44,083 bases of DNA from Chara braunii (taxonomy: Eukaryota; Streptophyta; Charophyceae; Charales; Characeae). A program made the position numbers and the translations under genes. Shown in pieces: positions 1 through 9,580 of this stretch; positions within the stretch are counted from its first letter, which is position 1, and each line of letters begins with the position of its first letter. The notes below the pieces were generated by a model. It did not search any database and was not told where the DNA came from. It saw nothing but the letters and a program-made list of their open reading frames with translations. The stretch is taken from positions 1,419,437 through 1,463,519 of the forward strand of contig BFEA01000077.1 in the NCBI GenBank assembly GCA_003427395.1, in the 5' to 3' direction.

Positions 1-137
1 AAAAAAGCTACCTACACGTGTATGTTGTTCCAGCCCGATGCCTCGACTGCTAGCTGTAAACACTCACAGACGTTCTGCACATTATAAACACATGTTCAGG
101 ATGGCTCGCTATGAGTTGCTACCTAGACACATATTGT

Positions 138-1041
138 GGGCCTCGCTGCACTACTCATGAAACGTGCTTTTTATGAGCTGTGCATGGCTGCACTTGCTCG
201 TGAATTGGGCTGTGGGAAAACGCATCAAGAGCTGTCAGACGTAACTCTTGCAAATGTCAAGAGTTGTCGTCGCTGCACTACTCTCGCGTTGTCACTCGCA
301 AAAATATGTTTCATGAGCTTGCAGGGCAACGTAGGACGAAGTCATCTAGAGCGCTTTTGCTCGCCCACCTGCAACCTTGGGATTTGCAAGGGTGGTCGGA
401 TGGTTTCTTGAAAAGGGCACTGGATTTCTAGAGTGAGCCTAGGTTTGGACGGACAAACCACGCTGCACTGCACTCTAGGATAGCTGTCACCGTCTCAAGA
501 GTGCTTCATGAGCGGGAAGATCTAGAGTAAGGGCATACTCACACGGCGACCCCAAATCCGCAATTTGGGACGGGCCAATTTGAGGTTTTGGGCATGGTTC
601 ACGTCACACTGCTGTGCCTTTTCAGATAGGACAAGGTCGCGGCCGTCTGGAGAAATGGGGATTTGGTACTTGGCTGGTCACACGGCGCCATCCACCAATT
701 GTGCAAGAACTTTTGTGAACGAATTTTTGCCAATTTCCTAAGAAAAATGCAACAAATGAAAAAGGGCATTTGCGGTCACGTCCAGAGGTGACCGCAAAAT
801 CCCTTGCCCCCGCGGCTTCGCAGGCCGCTGACAAATGGGCACTGGAATAGTACATTTGCGAATTTGGCAGATCCGTCTGACCGGCGTTTTACCCTTTTTT
901 TTTGGGATTTTGGGATTATAGGTCCCCATGTGAGTATGCCCTAAGTGCAGCCACCACCGAACTCTAGGCCATTTCGGGACTCTGACAACTCGTGACACAT
1001 TTCATTTTTTTTCACGAGTCATGAGTAGTGCAGCGAGGCGC
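138..1041. mobile_element. Non-autonomous TIR DNA transposon, family A, copy 1
   Basis: The left end GGGCCTCGCTGCACTACTCA is mirrored at the right end, where the sequence reads TGAGTAGTGCAGCGAGGCGC, so the terminal inverted repeats run about 30 bp with few mismatches. A 3-bp direct repeat TGT lies at 135-137 and 1042-1044, as expected of a target-site duplication. A second copy with the same ends lies at 9116-9237. GGG-starting TIRs with 3-bp duplications are typical of the PIF/Harbinger superfamily, but the duplication here is not TWA, so the superfamily is an inference. No transposase frame is present. Short reading frames in it are not credible genes. About 410 bp of its length is a nested second element. 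Confidence 0.72.
531..941. mobile_element. Nested TIR element, family B (Harbinger-like MITE)
   Basis: The element starts GGGCATACTCACACGG and ends CCATGTGAGTATGCCC, giving TIRs of about 16 bp that then continue less perfectly (GACCCCAAATCC against the complement of GGGATTTTGGGATTATAGG). The trinucleotide TAA occurs directly outside both ends (528-530 and 942-944). A TAA duplication with GGGC-type TIRs is the hallmark of PIF/Harbinger MITEs. It lies wholly inside the family A element, so it inserted later. It has no coding capacity. Confidence 0.72.
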
Positions 1042-1044
1042 TGT

Positions 1045-1464
1045 ATGAGGAGACGTTGGCATAACAGCACATAACATTAGAAAACTTTCAACGCTGTAGT
1101 TCTCGCAGTTCGGGCAATGTATACAACCTCGGGCCAGCTTTCTGGCCAGGTAAGGTGCCCCAATAGCAATTGCAATCTGTATCTTGCCCCATAGTGCATT
1201 ATAACTCGTTTTTCTGACTCTACTACTGAAGTTGCCCCAAATTTGATTAACAGGGCCCAGTGCCCAAGGCAGAATACAAATTATGTCATCAGGGACAGCC
1301 AGGTTGTCCTAGTCCACCCGAAGCCCAGAGGCCTAGCCCAGATCCCCGTCCCTGTATACTCCACACCCCATAGTGAAGCTCGGCACCAACGATGCCTATG
1401 GCTGAATCCCAACGAAACCAACCTATACACGGGTACTAATTCCAATTTATCTCTTTGCCCTTTT
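1045..1464. other. No gene seen
   Basis: Stretch between the right end of the TIR element and the first LINE-derived sequence. Reading frames are short on both strands and do not resemble a known family. It could be the decayed flank of LINE-1, but I cannot show that. Confidence 0.4.
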
Positions 1465-1711
1465 AGCTTGTAATACCCAGGCCCCTGGTCTGGCTGCTTT
1501 CTAAAAGAAAAGATAGCTCCGCATGAGCAGTGATCCAGGCCAGGGTGTGGACTCTGCGGGAGGATGACGGTACGTTGTAAAGCGTTTTGAATTTCTTCTG
1601 AAATTAAGATCGGGTCTATGCGTGATTTTGAATGTCTTGCCTGATCGTTCGTACGGAGACATGTGTAAGACTTATCTGTTGGGTGCAAGTATCGGTGTGC
1701 ATCTACCAGTC
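1465..1711 (-). repeat. Inverted duplicate of LINE-1 endonuclease C-terminal segment
   Basis: This 247-bp segment is the near-identical reverse complement of 2092-2338. Its minus-strand translation repeats the same endonuclease tail, including the motif SRIDPILIS. The two arms flank a 380-bp spacer that itself contains partial tandem copies and an undetermined base at 1776. Either a real fold-back rearrangement or an assembly error at a repeat would produce this. Confidence 0.85.
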
Positions 1712-2030
1712 CCAAGCCCCTAACACAACTACTGAAAAGGACCGCTTTTTCACACACCTTAAGCCCCTTGCGCCANAAGGTGTCCCGCTTGTTATTGCTG
1801 GGGATTTCAACGCTGCGCCCGATAGAGCGATGGACAGGTGGAGCATCCAGTCCCAAGCCCCTAACACAACTACTGAAAAGGACCGCTTTTTCACACACCT
1901 TAAGCCTACTGAAAAGGACCGCTTTTTCACACACCTTAAGCCCCTTGCGCCACAAGGTGTCCCGCTTGTTATTGCTGGGGATTTCAACGTTGCGCCCAAT
2001 AGAGCGATGGACAGGTGGAACATCCAGGAC
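1711..2030 (+). repeat. Partial tandem triplication in LINE-1 endonuclease
   Basis: A block beginning CCCAAGCCCCTAACACAACT occurs at 1711 and again at 1851, and its inner part beginning TACTGAAAAGGACCGC occurs a third time at 1906. Each encodes the same peptide leading to the endonuclease core motif AGDFN. The first copy contains an N at 1776. Copies are almost identical, so the duplication is recent or artefactual. Confidence 0.85.
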
Positions 2031-2819
2031 CTCTGCCCGAATTATGTAGAGGAGGACGAAAGACTAACAACGGACCTCTGTGGTACACTGAGACTGGTAG
2101 ATGCACACCGATACTTGCACCCAACAGATAAGTCTTACACATGTCTCCGTACTAACGATCAGGCAAGACATTCAAAATCACGCATAGACCCGATCTTAAT
2201 TTCTGAAGAAATTCAAAACGCTTTACAACGTACCGTCATCCTCCCGCAGAGTCCACACCCTGGCCTGGATCACTGCTCATGCGGAGCTATATTTTCTTTT
2301 AGAAAGCGGTCAGACCAGGGGCCTGGGTATTACAAGCTTAATACGTCTCTACTCAAAGACGAAACATTCCTTACATACATTCGGGATGTATGGGGCTATT
2401 GGCGTGACCAAAGACACTCCTTTGACTCCGAGGTGCGATGGTTCACCAACGGACTGTTTTTCCTAGCCAAGAAATATAAAGACCACTCCAAACTGGCAGC
2501 TGGCAGACGACATGCATAGGAAATGGATATACATAGGCAACTTCATAACCTGGTCAACCAAGACAATTCGAGTGACCACACGCAGAAGATTCAAGATTTG
2601 AAAGACCGACTGGTACAGCTCGCATATCACAGATGGCAAGGAATTAGAATTCGTGGCAAATTACAAAAATGGACCACCAAAGGCACCATGGACGCTCAAT
2701 TTTTCAGTATGGCATCAATCAGAGCTCACCGTACCACCATCGAGGCCTTCCTAGACCCGGTGACCGACGAACTAGCTACTGCCACTGCTCACTGCGTAAG
2801 GATTGCTCGGTCCTTGTAA
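1905..2819 (+). pseudogene. LINE-1 ORF2: endonuclease domain and linker
   Basis: Exonuclease/endonuclease/phosphatase (EEP) family domain that nicks target DNA for target-primed reverse transcription. Visible motifs are VIAGDFN (metal-binding Asp/Asn) and SRIDPILIS, whose SRxD signature is conserved in LINE endonucleases. The N-terminal part carrying the catalytic Glu is absent. Downstream, the linker ends in MDAQFFSMASIRAHRTTIEA, the same segment seen in LINE-2 and LINE-3 just before RT. The same frame continues past a TAG at 2517 and a TAA at 2817 with no frameshift. The TAA aligns to a Tyr codon (TAT) in LINE-2. Confidence 0.85.
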
Positions 2820-2897
2820 AAGGACTTTTTTTCCTCTCACGCCCTCCCGCAACCAGAGGCCGACCGACTTAGAGAGATTGACGACTTCCTACGCCCG

Positions 2898-3806
2898 ATG
2901 GAAAATGGTCTCTCCCCTACACAAAAAAACAGTTTAGACCGTCATATCACCAAGGAGGAAATCTGGACGGCTCTCATGCAGATGGACGAAGAGAAAACCC
3001 CTGGCTTAGACGGTTTTCCGAAAGAATTCTGGGAAACCAGGTGGCCCCTCCTTAGCGGCGACCTGATGCAATTCTATGACGCGGTTTGGGAGTCATGAGA
3101 TTTAGGGGAATTGGCGGGACAAGGGGTGCTATCTTTGTTGCACAAAAAAGGAGACAAGATGAACATCCGGAACCACAGGCCTATCACTCTTTTGACGGTG
3201 GTCTACAAGATGTTGTCAAAAACATTGGCCAGTAGAATAATTGATGTGATCGAGGATCTCATCCACCCGGCTCAAACTGGGTTCATTCGCAATAGAAACA
3301 TCCAGGAAAATATATTGCTGGTCAATGAGATGATTAGCCTGGCACATCAATCCAAGAGCAATGCAACTTTCATCTTCATTGACTTTGAAAAAGCTTACGA
3401 CCATGTTGACTGGCTGTTTTTGGACAAATGTCTAGAAAGACTAAATTTTGGAATGGACTTTAAGAAGTGGGTGGGCATTTTACACCAGAACGCAACTACG
3501 AGGGTGCAGATAAACGGGTCTCTGGCTCCGTAAATAAAACTGCAACGCTCGGTGAGACAGGGTGACCCCATTGCCCTCTTCCTTTTCATCATCATAATGG
3601 AAGCACTGACAACCAATCTCCGGCAGAGCAAAGATCTAGCAAGAATCCGGGTAGCCGACATCCCTGAAGAGGCGATTCCGGTCTGCTCTTTGTTCGCAGA
3701 TGACCTCACAATCATGGTCGATGCCACTCAGAAAAAGATGGAGGAAATTCAGAGGCTGATGGACCGGTTTTGCACTCTCTCTGACATGGCTTTAATTGGG
3801 GACAGA
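2898..3806 (+). pseudogene. LINE-1 ORF2: reverse transcriptase domain
   Basis: RVT_1-type reverse transcriptase that would copy LINE RNA at the nicked target. Motifs in order: KTPGLDGFPKEFW (RT 0/1), NIRNHRPITLL, TGFIRNRNIQENILLVNE, IFIDFEKAYDHVDW (motif A Asp), RSVRQGDPI (motif B), and the catalytic FADD at 3693-3704. The reading frame stays the same as in the endonuclease part and is broken only by TGA at 3096 and TAA at 3531. After about 3797 homology is lost. Compared with LINE-2 (minus strand) the order and spacing are the same, which confirms the identity. Confidence 0.9.
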
Positions 3807-4006
3807 AAACGTTGGGATGGTGGCTCCATCACCAAGCGGGCCGCCCCCCGGAAAGACACCATGTTACGTGGGTATCCCAGGGGACCCCAGTACGGGTTTT
3901 AGAGGTTAAGATGTCAGCAGAAGGGAGGTCCCCAGAAAACGATGAATGGATATCAACCTCGGCCTTCGCTAAACTCTCCCAATGGAACCACCAGAATACA
4001 TCACTC

Positions 4007-4163
4007 ATCATCATCATCATTATATGAGGGACGCTGAGCCCGGTTCTCAGCATGTTCGGTTTGGTCACTCCGGGTAGACTGTGAGGACCCCGGCCTCAAT
4101 CTTCTTATTGGTAATATCAGCCTTGGGCACTGGGCCCGTTTTTTCAAAAAAAAAAAAAAAAAA
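4007..4163 (+). mobile_element. Short poly(A) retroposon (SINE or 5'-truncated LINE tail) inside LINE-1
   Basis: A 157-bp insertion starts with an (ATC)n run, contains GGGACGCTGAGCCCGG and ends in 18 A residues (4146-4163). It is bounded by a perfect 9-bp target-site duplication ACATCACTC (3998-4006 and 4164-4172). Without it, the LINE-1 frame on both sides reads straight through a segment that matches LINE-2 (HTSLIGRSLIINN). Its start resembles the stem-loop tail of the LINEs at 7376, 26872 and 33334, but the rest differs, so it is either a SINE borrowing a LINE tail or a tail of a related LINE family. Confidence 0.85.
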
Positions 4164-4172
4164 ACATCACTC

Positions 4173-4541
4173 TTCGGTCGAGCGCTGGTCATAAACAACG
4201 TGGTCCTGACATCCCTATGGTACAAGTCTGTTTTGTGGCCAATGAGTGATGGCGCCTTGAAAACCCTAAAAAGAAGGGTGGCAACCTACCTATGGAGAGG
4301 AGACAGCGAAAATCCTCACGCCATCAGTCGGGTCGCATGGGACTCGGTTACCCAGCCTAAGACAAAAGGGGGGCTCGGCATACTGGACCCCCTCACCCAG
4401 TCCCAGACCCTCAGTCTACAATGGATTGTGAGATTGATCTTTGCAAACCCGCTGGTATGGAGGCCCCTAGCACTGCAGCAGATTGCTTGGCTTGCCCCCG
4501 AGACCCCCTCCCACAAGAGGTTAACGGGGCATCTGGTTTTC
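4173..4541 (+). pseudogene. LINE-1 ORF2: post-RT (thumb/connection) segment
   Basis: Encodes SLFGRALVINNVVL, LWYKSVLWPMS and VATYLWRG, aligning with LINE-2 at 29221-29421. This is the segment that follows the RT palm in plant LINE ORF2. It is in the same frame as the endonuclease and RT pieces. The Trp of RVAWDSV is intact here, whereas LINE-2 has a stop at that position. Interrupted at 4542 by an AT-rich insertion. Confidence 0.8.
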
Positions 4542-4910
4542 AGCCTGAAATTTCTGAAATTAGGGTTTTGGGCTCAAATTTCATGTTTTTTTGGAATTCT
4601 AAGTTTTTGCTATATATGCATTTTGATAGGGTTTCATGTTTTTTTGAAATTTTAAGTTTTTGCTATATATGCATTTAGATAGGGTTGCCGTATATGAAAT
4701 TTGGGGTTATTTGGAGTTTTAGAATTTGCGCTATTAAGATTTTGAAATTTCTGAAATTGGTCGAGTTTTTTTTGGGCCAAATTTCATGGAAATGCGCCTT
4801 TGGGTTGCTGTTTTATATGTTTTTAATTGTTTTTTTTAGGGTTTTTTTCTGTGATGGAGTCGTAAGAAGTGCACTCTATAGATTGGTGTGAAGTGTTGTT
4901 AAAATGACTG
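4542..4910. mobile_element. AT-rich insertion with 10-bp target-site duplication
   Basis: A 369-bp AT-rich block splits LINE-1 and is bounded by the direct repeat TCTGGTTTTC (4532-4541 and 4911-4920). Inside are two tandem copies of a 53-bp unit (starting TTTCATG at 4579 and 4632) and several GAAATTTCTGAAATT-type words. No TIRs, poly(A) tail or coding frame can be seen, so the class of element is unknown. The duplication length would fit a retroposon or a Mutator-like element. Confidence 0.65.
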
Positions 4911-4926
4911 TCTGGTTTTCTTATAA

Positions 4927-5610
4927 ATGGGCCTGAAAAATGGGTGCTCGGTTAACCTGCTTTCCCTCTTTGGCAACCGCTGGATCTCGAACGGACAAAG
5001 CCAGATTTTCTGCTCTTTTGACGCCCCGTGGAGAGGATGGGTGAAGAATGGGGTATTAACCCGGGTGAGGGATCTATGGGACGCCGAAAAGAAGGATTGG
5101 AAGGGCCCGGAGTAGATGAAGGAGAAGCTGAGATACTGTCATAATACAGAAGCAGCATTGGAGGAGATCACGGAAGCCCTACCGGTGGGATGGCGGCTCA
5201 TTCTGCGCAAAGGCCCACGACTGCAGGAGGGGGACTGGGTGTCCTAGGACGGCTGGACTAACAAAGTGGGTGTTGTCCACCTGGTACGACCGGAAGACGC
5301 GCTGATCGAATGGCATGACATAAAGCAGGGGGGGCACCTGGTCGGAAATCGCGACCCTCTCCAATGGATATCGAAAGTGACCCTGTACTGTTTGTACAGA
5401 ATCAGGATCATAGGGGAAGGGGAGAACCGGCGGGCGTTCATGCCCGAGATTGCCGTGCAGGACCTTCCCATAGACCCACTGAAGTGGGTCTGGAACCAAG
5501 ATACAAGACATAACTTAACACAGCCAAATTCTAAGGCACTGGAATCTCTCAGTAAAAGCCACTTTCAGAAAGATCAGAACCAAATGATGTCTGAAAGAGG
5601 TTGTGATTGA
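4927..5610 (+). pseudogene. LINE-1 ORF2: linker before the zinc-finger domain
   Basis: Encodes NRWISNGQSQ, APWRGWVKNGVLTRVRDLWD, then GWRLILRKGPRLQEGDWVS, all matching LINE-2 at 28298-29014 (NRWITDSKGQ, SPWQGWIRRGVTRINDIWD, AWWRVLRKGPTLQELDWVA). One frame is kept across TAG stops at 5113 and 5245. The 5113 stop aligns to a Gln codon (CAG) in LINE-2, so it is a C-to-T change. The frame changes near 5600 to that of the next piece. Confidence 0.8.
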
Positions 5611-6466
5611 CAGATGGCAGAGGCACCTTAACGTGGATAGACAGCTCCTCACGCCAATCCAATGGTTCTACGACACCAAGTGCAGACCGACTAAAATTAC
5701 GTCCCTGCAATGGCAGATACTGCATCGCTGCTTACCAACAAATGATTGGTTAATCGACCACTCGCACCTGGAACAGCAGGGTCGGGCCCTCCCTTGGTGT
5801 AATCGTTGTCTGTCGGGCTTCCCAGCAAAGAAGAGAGCAGAAACAATAGAACACATTTTTTTGCAATGCCCGACAGCAGTTCTCACCTGGAGATGGTGGG
5901 ATAGGGTGTGGCGGCAAATTGTCCCCGGACAACGACGGCCGTGGGATTGGCGTGCCATCCTCACTGGCCACTACCCGCCTCTCCAGGGGGACTCTTTTGC
6001 CTGGAATATGTTTCACCTGGGTCGAAGAACGGTCCTATGGGTGTTATGGTGGCAACGCTGTGCTCTGGTATTTGACCATGTTCGTGTTGAGGGAGAGGAG
6101 AGGATCGAGCAATTTAAACAACATATTCAAATGGAACTAGAGTTCAGATGGAAAGCAGTCAAACTCGTCCTCTATTCCCTCCACAGGCCAACGGACATTG
6201 TGGAAAGGATAAGGCAGTTTTCCAAGGAATGGCTAGGAGGAGATCGAGAGGGGTGGGTAGCGGAGGTGAGCTGGTCAGGAGACTGGAACAGAAGTGAGGA
6301 TGGGGAGGATGGGGAGGAAGGACAAGGAAGGCTGAGGGTACCACGTGACTACCGATTGAAGTTTAAAGATTGGTTGTCCATTGACTGCAGCGTCCCCCTG
6401 AGACCTGCAGAGGACTTCCCGGATCCATTCCCGCCCCACCCCCAGTCCCTAGAACTTCGACTGTAG
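5603..6466 (+). pseudogene. LINE-1 ORF2: zf-RVT-type C-terminal domain
   Basis: An open frame of 287 codons holds the zinc-binding C-terminus of plant LINE ORF2. Visible are TSLQWQILHRCLPTNDWL, WCNRCL (CxxC), and ETIEHIFLQCPTAV followed by a Trp-rich stretch (WRWWDRVWRQI). The H...C...C...H/C pattern is the zf-RVT family signature. The tail (DFPDPFPPHP near the end) is shared with LINE-2 (DFPDPFPPLS), so this is the true ORF2 C-terminus. It is the best-preserved part of LINE-1, but it is out of frame with the upstream pieces. Confidence 0.85.
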
Positions 6467-7490
6467 GGAGCATCTCCGGGATCACCTCCACGCCACCAGG
6501 ATCCCTGACCGGGCAGAGAACAGGAGATGAAGATGGGGATCACTAGCTTTCACCTTTCATAGCCAGGTCATGCATACACCCGCACAGCCAATCCTCTGGT
6601 CTCCACAATAATCAATGCTGGCAGCCTTCGATTCACCCAGTCTAGCCATTCCTGTCTGCTCTTTTTTCGTCTGTTTTACTTTGTTCTGTTTTGCCTTTCA
6701 GTTTGTGTTCCAGACTGGTTGAGTTGTCGCCTGTTTTATTTAGTTTAGCCGGTGTTCGGTAGTCAGTTTCAGTCAGTTTGTCTGTTTTTTTGTTTGTTGT
6801 AGTAGTTTAACCCGTTTTCGGTACCCATTTTCAGTCTGTTTTTTGTCTATTGTAATTTGAGTTATCCATTTCTATTGGTTTTAGTTTGCTTCACTCTGCA
6901 ATGCTGCTGACAGGGTGGTGTATGACAGCAGGATAGGTCTGACGGAGGACAGTGTCGAAGTATAGGGGCAGGAGGACGGAAGGAGTCTCCACTGGTGCCC
7001 CCCAGTGGCTCCTCCCAGAATCCTGACTGGACACAGGGTCGGAGAGGGAGATGAGGATCACCAGCTTGCAGTTCCACTGCTCGGGTCATGACAACACCTG
7101 CTCAGTCAATCCTCTGAATTCCAGAGCAATCAATAATGGCAGGCACCCTCCAGACACCATCAAATTCTCCTTCAATAAAAGAGAGAGTGAGAGAGAGACT
7201 GGGGTTAGACTGGGGCTAGACAAGGGAGGAGGGAGCCAGTATGCAACAGTAGACATCTGACGCAGAAATCAGGGCGAAGAGGCTCTCCCCCTGCTCAGTC
7301 AATTCCCTGGTCCCCAGGGCAATCAATGCTGGCAGGCTTTTTCCTACGGTTTTTTTCTGATGTGTATTCTCATATGGGACGCTGGACCCGTTTTCCAGCA
7401 GGTGATGCTCCCCACCAATAGATGGAGCCTATCCCCAGGTGCTAGCAGTGTCTGCTCTTATCAGCATCGCTAGCACTGGAGGGATCGTTT
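6467..7490 (+). repeat. LINE-1 3' UTR with internally repeated modules and stem-loop tail
   Basis: A module close to CAGTCAATCCTCTG then CAATCAATGCTGGCAGG occurs at about 6578, 7096 and 7290, and once each in the tails of LINE-2 (about 27060-27105, minus) and the fragment at 33176. The block around 6490-6625 also resembles 7010-7145. The end carries two hairpins: GCTGGA/TCCAGC (7381-7386 with 7394-7399) and GTGCTAGC/GCTAGCAC (7439-7446 with 7469-7476). Poly(A) is absent, only a short T run follows. Short reading frames here are not genes. Confidence 0.75.
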
Positions 7491-8909
7491 TTGGTAAAGG
7501 CAGTACACAGCGACCAGCGAGGTAATTGTTTAGCAATCTCCTTTCGTTGAACACGACCAAGGGTAACCAAATCCACTCATAGATGAGCACGCTCAACTTC
7601 TACAAAGCACACAAACGGATACGAGAGAGGAGGAAGAACAACATACACGGTTCTTACACAGAGCACATGACTAAGCTAAGATGAAGAGGAGGTAGAACAA
7701 TAGACAACAGAATCTCTCCCGAACATGACCCTGGAAGGGTCAAAAATATTGCAATACAACCCATCCGCCACCAGCAACGTGCAAAAAATCGACAGTTTCC
7801 TGACTTTCATCAGTTCCCTGTCATCGTACTAAACAGCTAGCAGCATTTGCGCGGCCCTATGCCGCGTTTCGGCCGGTCGCCAGCCAGCCTTCATCAGGGG
7901 CCTGAATCACGAGTGGAGGAGGATAAGTTATGTGTCAATGTCTTCGTTAAGTAATCCTTCGCCAACTCATCGCTACTCAAACCCACGCTTCTAGAAGCCC
8001 ACTAGCGTAGAAAACAAGTCCGAGCGAAAATCAAGTCCCGACTCGACTGATTACCAAATCAGACCCTACCCTTAAAAAAGGCAACCCAAAAACACCACCA
8101 ACCGACCCAAAGTCCTTAAGTACCAGCCGACGCCCACCCCAATATTCCTAGCTCATAGTCACTGTGACAAAAAATCAACAAGGCTAACCCATCAGCACCG
8201 CTATGTACCCACGTCAAAACCCTTCAACAACCGAGCACAAATTAGTCAAAATTTCTCAAAAATAGCCATTACAGACCAGAGTACCAAACTTTTTCAAAAG
8301 TACAAGATGGGAAGGGAGAACAGATTAGCCACTACAGACCAGAGCACCAAAGCGAAGGAGCCCTGGGCCAGAGCTTTTGCCAGAAAAGAATGGAAAGAGT
8401 GATTCACAAAGATAGAATATTAGACAGAAATTCTCAAGACAGCAAAGGAGCAGACAGAGAAACAGAAAGAACAAGAGGGAAAAGGTGAGCTCAGCCAGTC
8501 GTTCAGAAAGTTGACAAGGGGTCAGAAAGAGCAGGGAGAGACACGAACTCCTAAAAAAGAAAAAATCCTACTTACCCACCCTTCGAAAAACGAGCCCACC
8601 TCCCTTTCTCGCCACGCCAGTCCACATCCCAGCCCGTAAAGCATTCAACCCAATCACCCCACAGACCACCAAACTTGCTGGAGAAATTCCTCAGTGCAGA
8701 GTCAAAGTAATGATCCCAGGGCCAGCCAGGTTCTCCTGCTCCGGCCTGAGCCAGGAGCCCCGCCCCCCAACAACAACTTGCTCAAAGACTCAAACCGCAG
8801 CACACACTATCCCCGCAAAACAGGACCAATTTGAAACGAAAATTTCACCGTTGCTCTATCCCAACACACCATGCTCGGATGCCGTGCCCAGTGCTGCGAA
8901 CACCACTCC

Positions 8910-8912
<3 letters not shown>
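7491..8912. other. No gene seen; locally purine-rich intergenic sequence
   Basis: No convincing frame on either strand. From about 8300 to 8580 the plus strand is strongly purine-rich. A word close to GCCATTACAGACCAGAGTAC occurs twice (8265 and 8328), a short local duplication. I see no promoter, tRNA or element ends. Confidence 0.5.

Positions 8913-8977
<65 letters not shown>
8913..8977. repeat. (TC)n microsatellite
   Basis: About 32 uninterrupted TC dinucleotides. Predicted peptides of alternating Ser-Leu across it are an artefact of the repeat. Confidence 0.97.
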
Positions 8978-8979
<2 letters not shown>

Positions 8980-9115
8980 CCGAGGCCGACCGACTCACTT
9001 TCCTGGATCAATCGACCTGCACAACGGACCTACGAGCCTGCTTGACCAGAGCCTGTAGCTGCTGCAATGGTATAATATTATTAGCCTTTTTGCTTTTTTT
9101 TGGCCACTGTACTAT

Positions 9116-9237
9116 GGGCATCGCTGCACTACTCTCGACATGCACAAACGACAAAAATCATGGGGGCGTATCTCGCCATGTTTCTAGCGAAGATTCACTC
9201 TCGTTTTGCACATTTGGAGAGTAGTGCAGCGAGGCCC
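9116..9237. mobile_element. Family A TIR element (MITE), copy 2
   Basis: Begins GGGCATCGCTGCACTACTCT and ends AGAGTAGTGCAGCGAGGCCC. These are 20-bp terminal inverted repeats of the same family as 138-1041. A perfect 3-bp duplication TAT flanks it (9113-9115 and 9238-9240). At 122 bp it is a deletion derivative with no coding capacity. Confidence 0.82.
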
Positions 9238-9420
9238 TATGTGTAATGTAAATGACATTGTATACAAGTGGACCAGGGAGTATACAATATGTCAATAATA
9301 ATAACATCGGGAAAATGTCCGAAATAACCCTGAAAGTTGATGTGTATGCATAAATACCCCTGCCAGATATGGGTAGAGTGGAAAACCCCTCTGAAATTTC
9401 AAAAGTTTGCCAATTGAAAT

Positions 9421-9479
9421 CAGTATTGGGTCAAAAAATAATAATAATAATAATAATAAAAATAAATAAATAAATAAAT
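9421..9479 (+). repeat. A-rich orphan tail behind an extra copy of the U6 target site
   Basis: The word CAGTATTGGGT (9421-9431) is followed by a run of AAT/AAAT units to 9479, then the same word again at 9480 where the U6 retrocopy starts. This looks like a retroposition at the same site that left only an A-rich tail, or slippage during the U6 insertion. Confidence 0.55.
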
Positions 9480-9488
9480 CAGTATTGG

Positions 9489-9580
9489 GTCCTTTGGGAC
9501 ATCCGTTAAAATTGAAGGGTAATTAGCAAATGGCCCCTGCGCAAGGATGACACCCATAAATCGAGAAATGGTCCAAATTC
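9489..9580 (+). pseudogene. U6 snRNA retro-pseudogene 1
   Basis: Aligns with the conserved U6 spliceosomal RNA: 5' stem GTCCTTTGGGACATCCG, then TAAAATTG, the 3' core CCCCTGCGCAAGGATGACAC and AAATCGAGAAATGGTCCAAA. A deletion of roughly a dozen bases removes the region around the ACAGAGA box, so it cannot work. It ends in 18 A residues (9581-9598) and is flanked by the 11-bp duplication CAGTATTGGGT (9480-9490 and 9599-9609). This is the signature of LINE-type retroposition, not of a pol III gene. Confidence 0.93.

Larger units (their letters stand above)
1711..7490 (+). mobile_element. LINE-1: degenerate LINE retrotransposon, plus strand
   Basis: Ordered LINE ORF2 pieces can be followed: apurinic-type endonuclease (about 1711-2340), linker (2340-2900), reverse transcriptase (2898-3800), thumb/connection (4173-4541), linker (4927-5610), zf-RVT-type C-terminus (5603-6466), then a 1-kb 3' UTR ending in the conserved stem-loop tail (7376-7490). 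The N-terminal endonuclease part and any ORF1 are missing. Two later insertions (4007-4163 and 4542-4910) interrupt it. There is no poly(A) tail at 7490. The organisation matches plant L1/RTE-type LINEs, and clade assignment would need a phylogeny. It cannot be active. Confidence 0.88.

Noticed and set aside
136-411. 91-codon frame at the left edge
   Set aside because: It lies inside the TIR element, begins at its end and has no family resemblance.
8710-9224. Three overlapping frames with Ser-Leu repeats
   Set aside because: They are produced by the TC microsatellite in each frame and have no other support.
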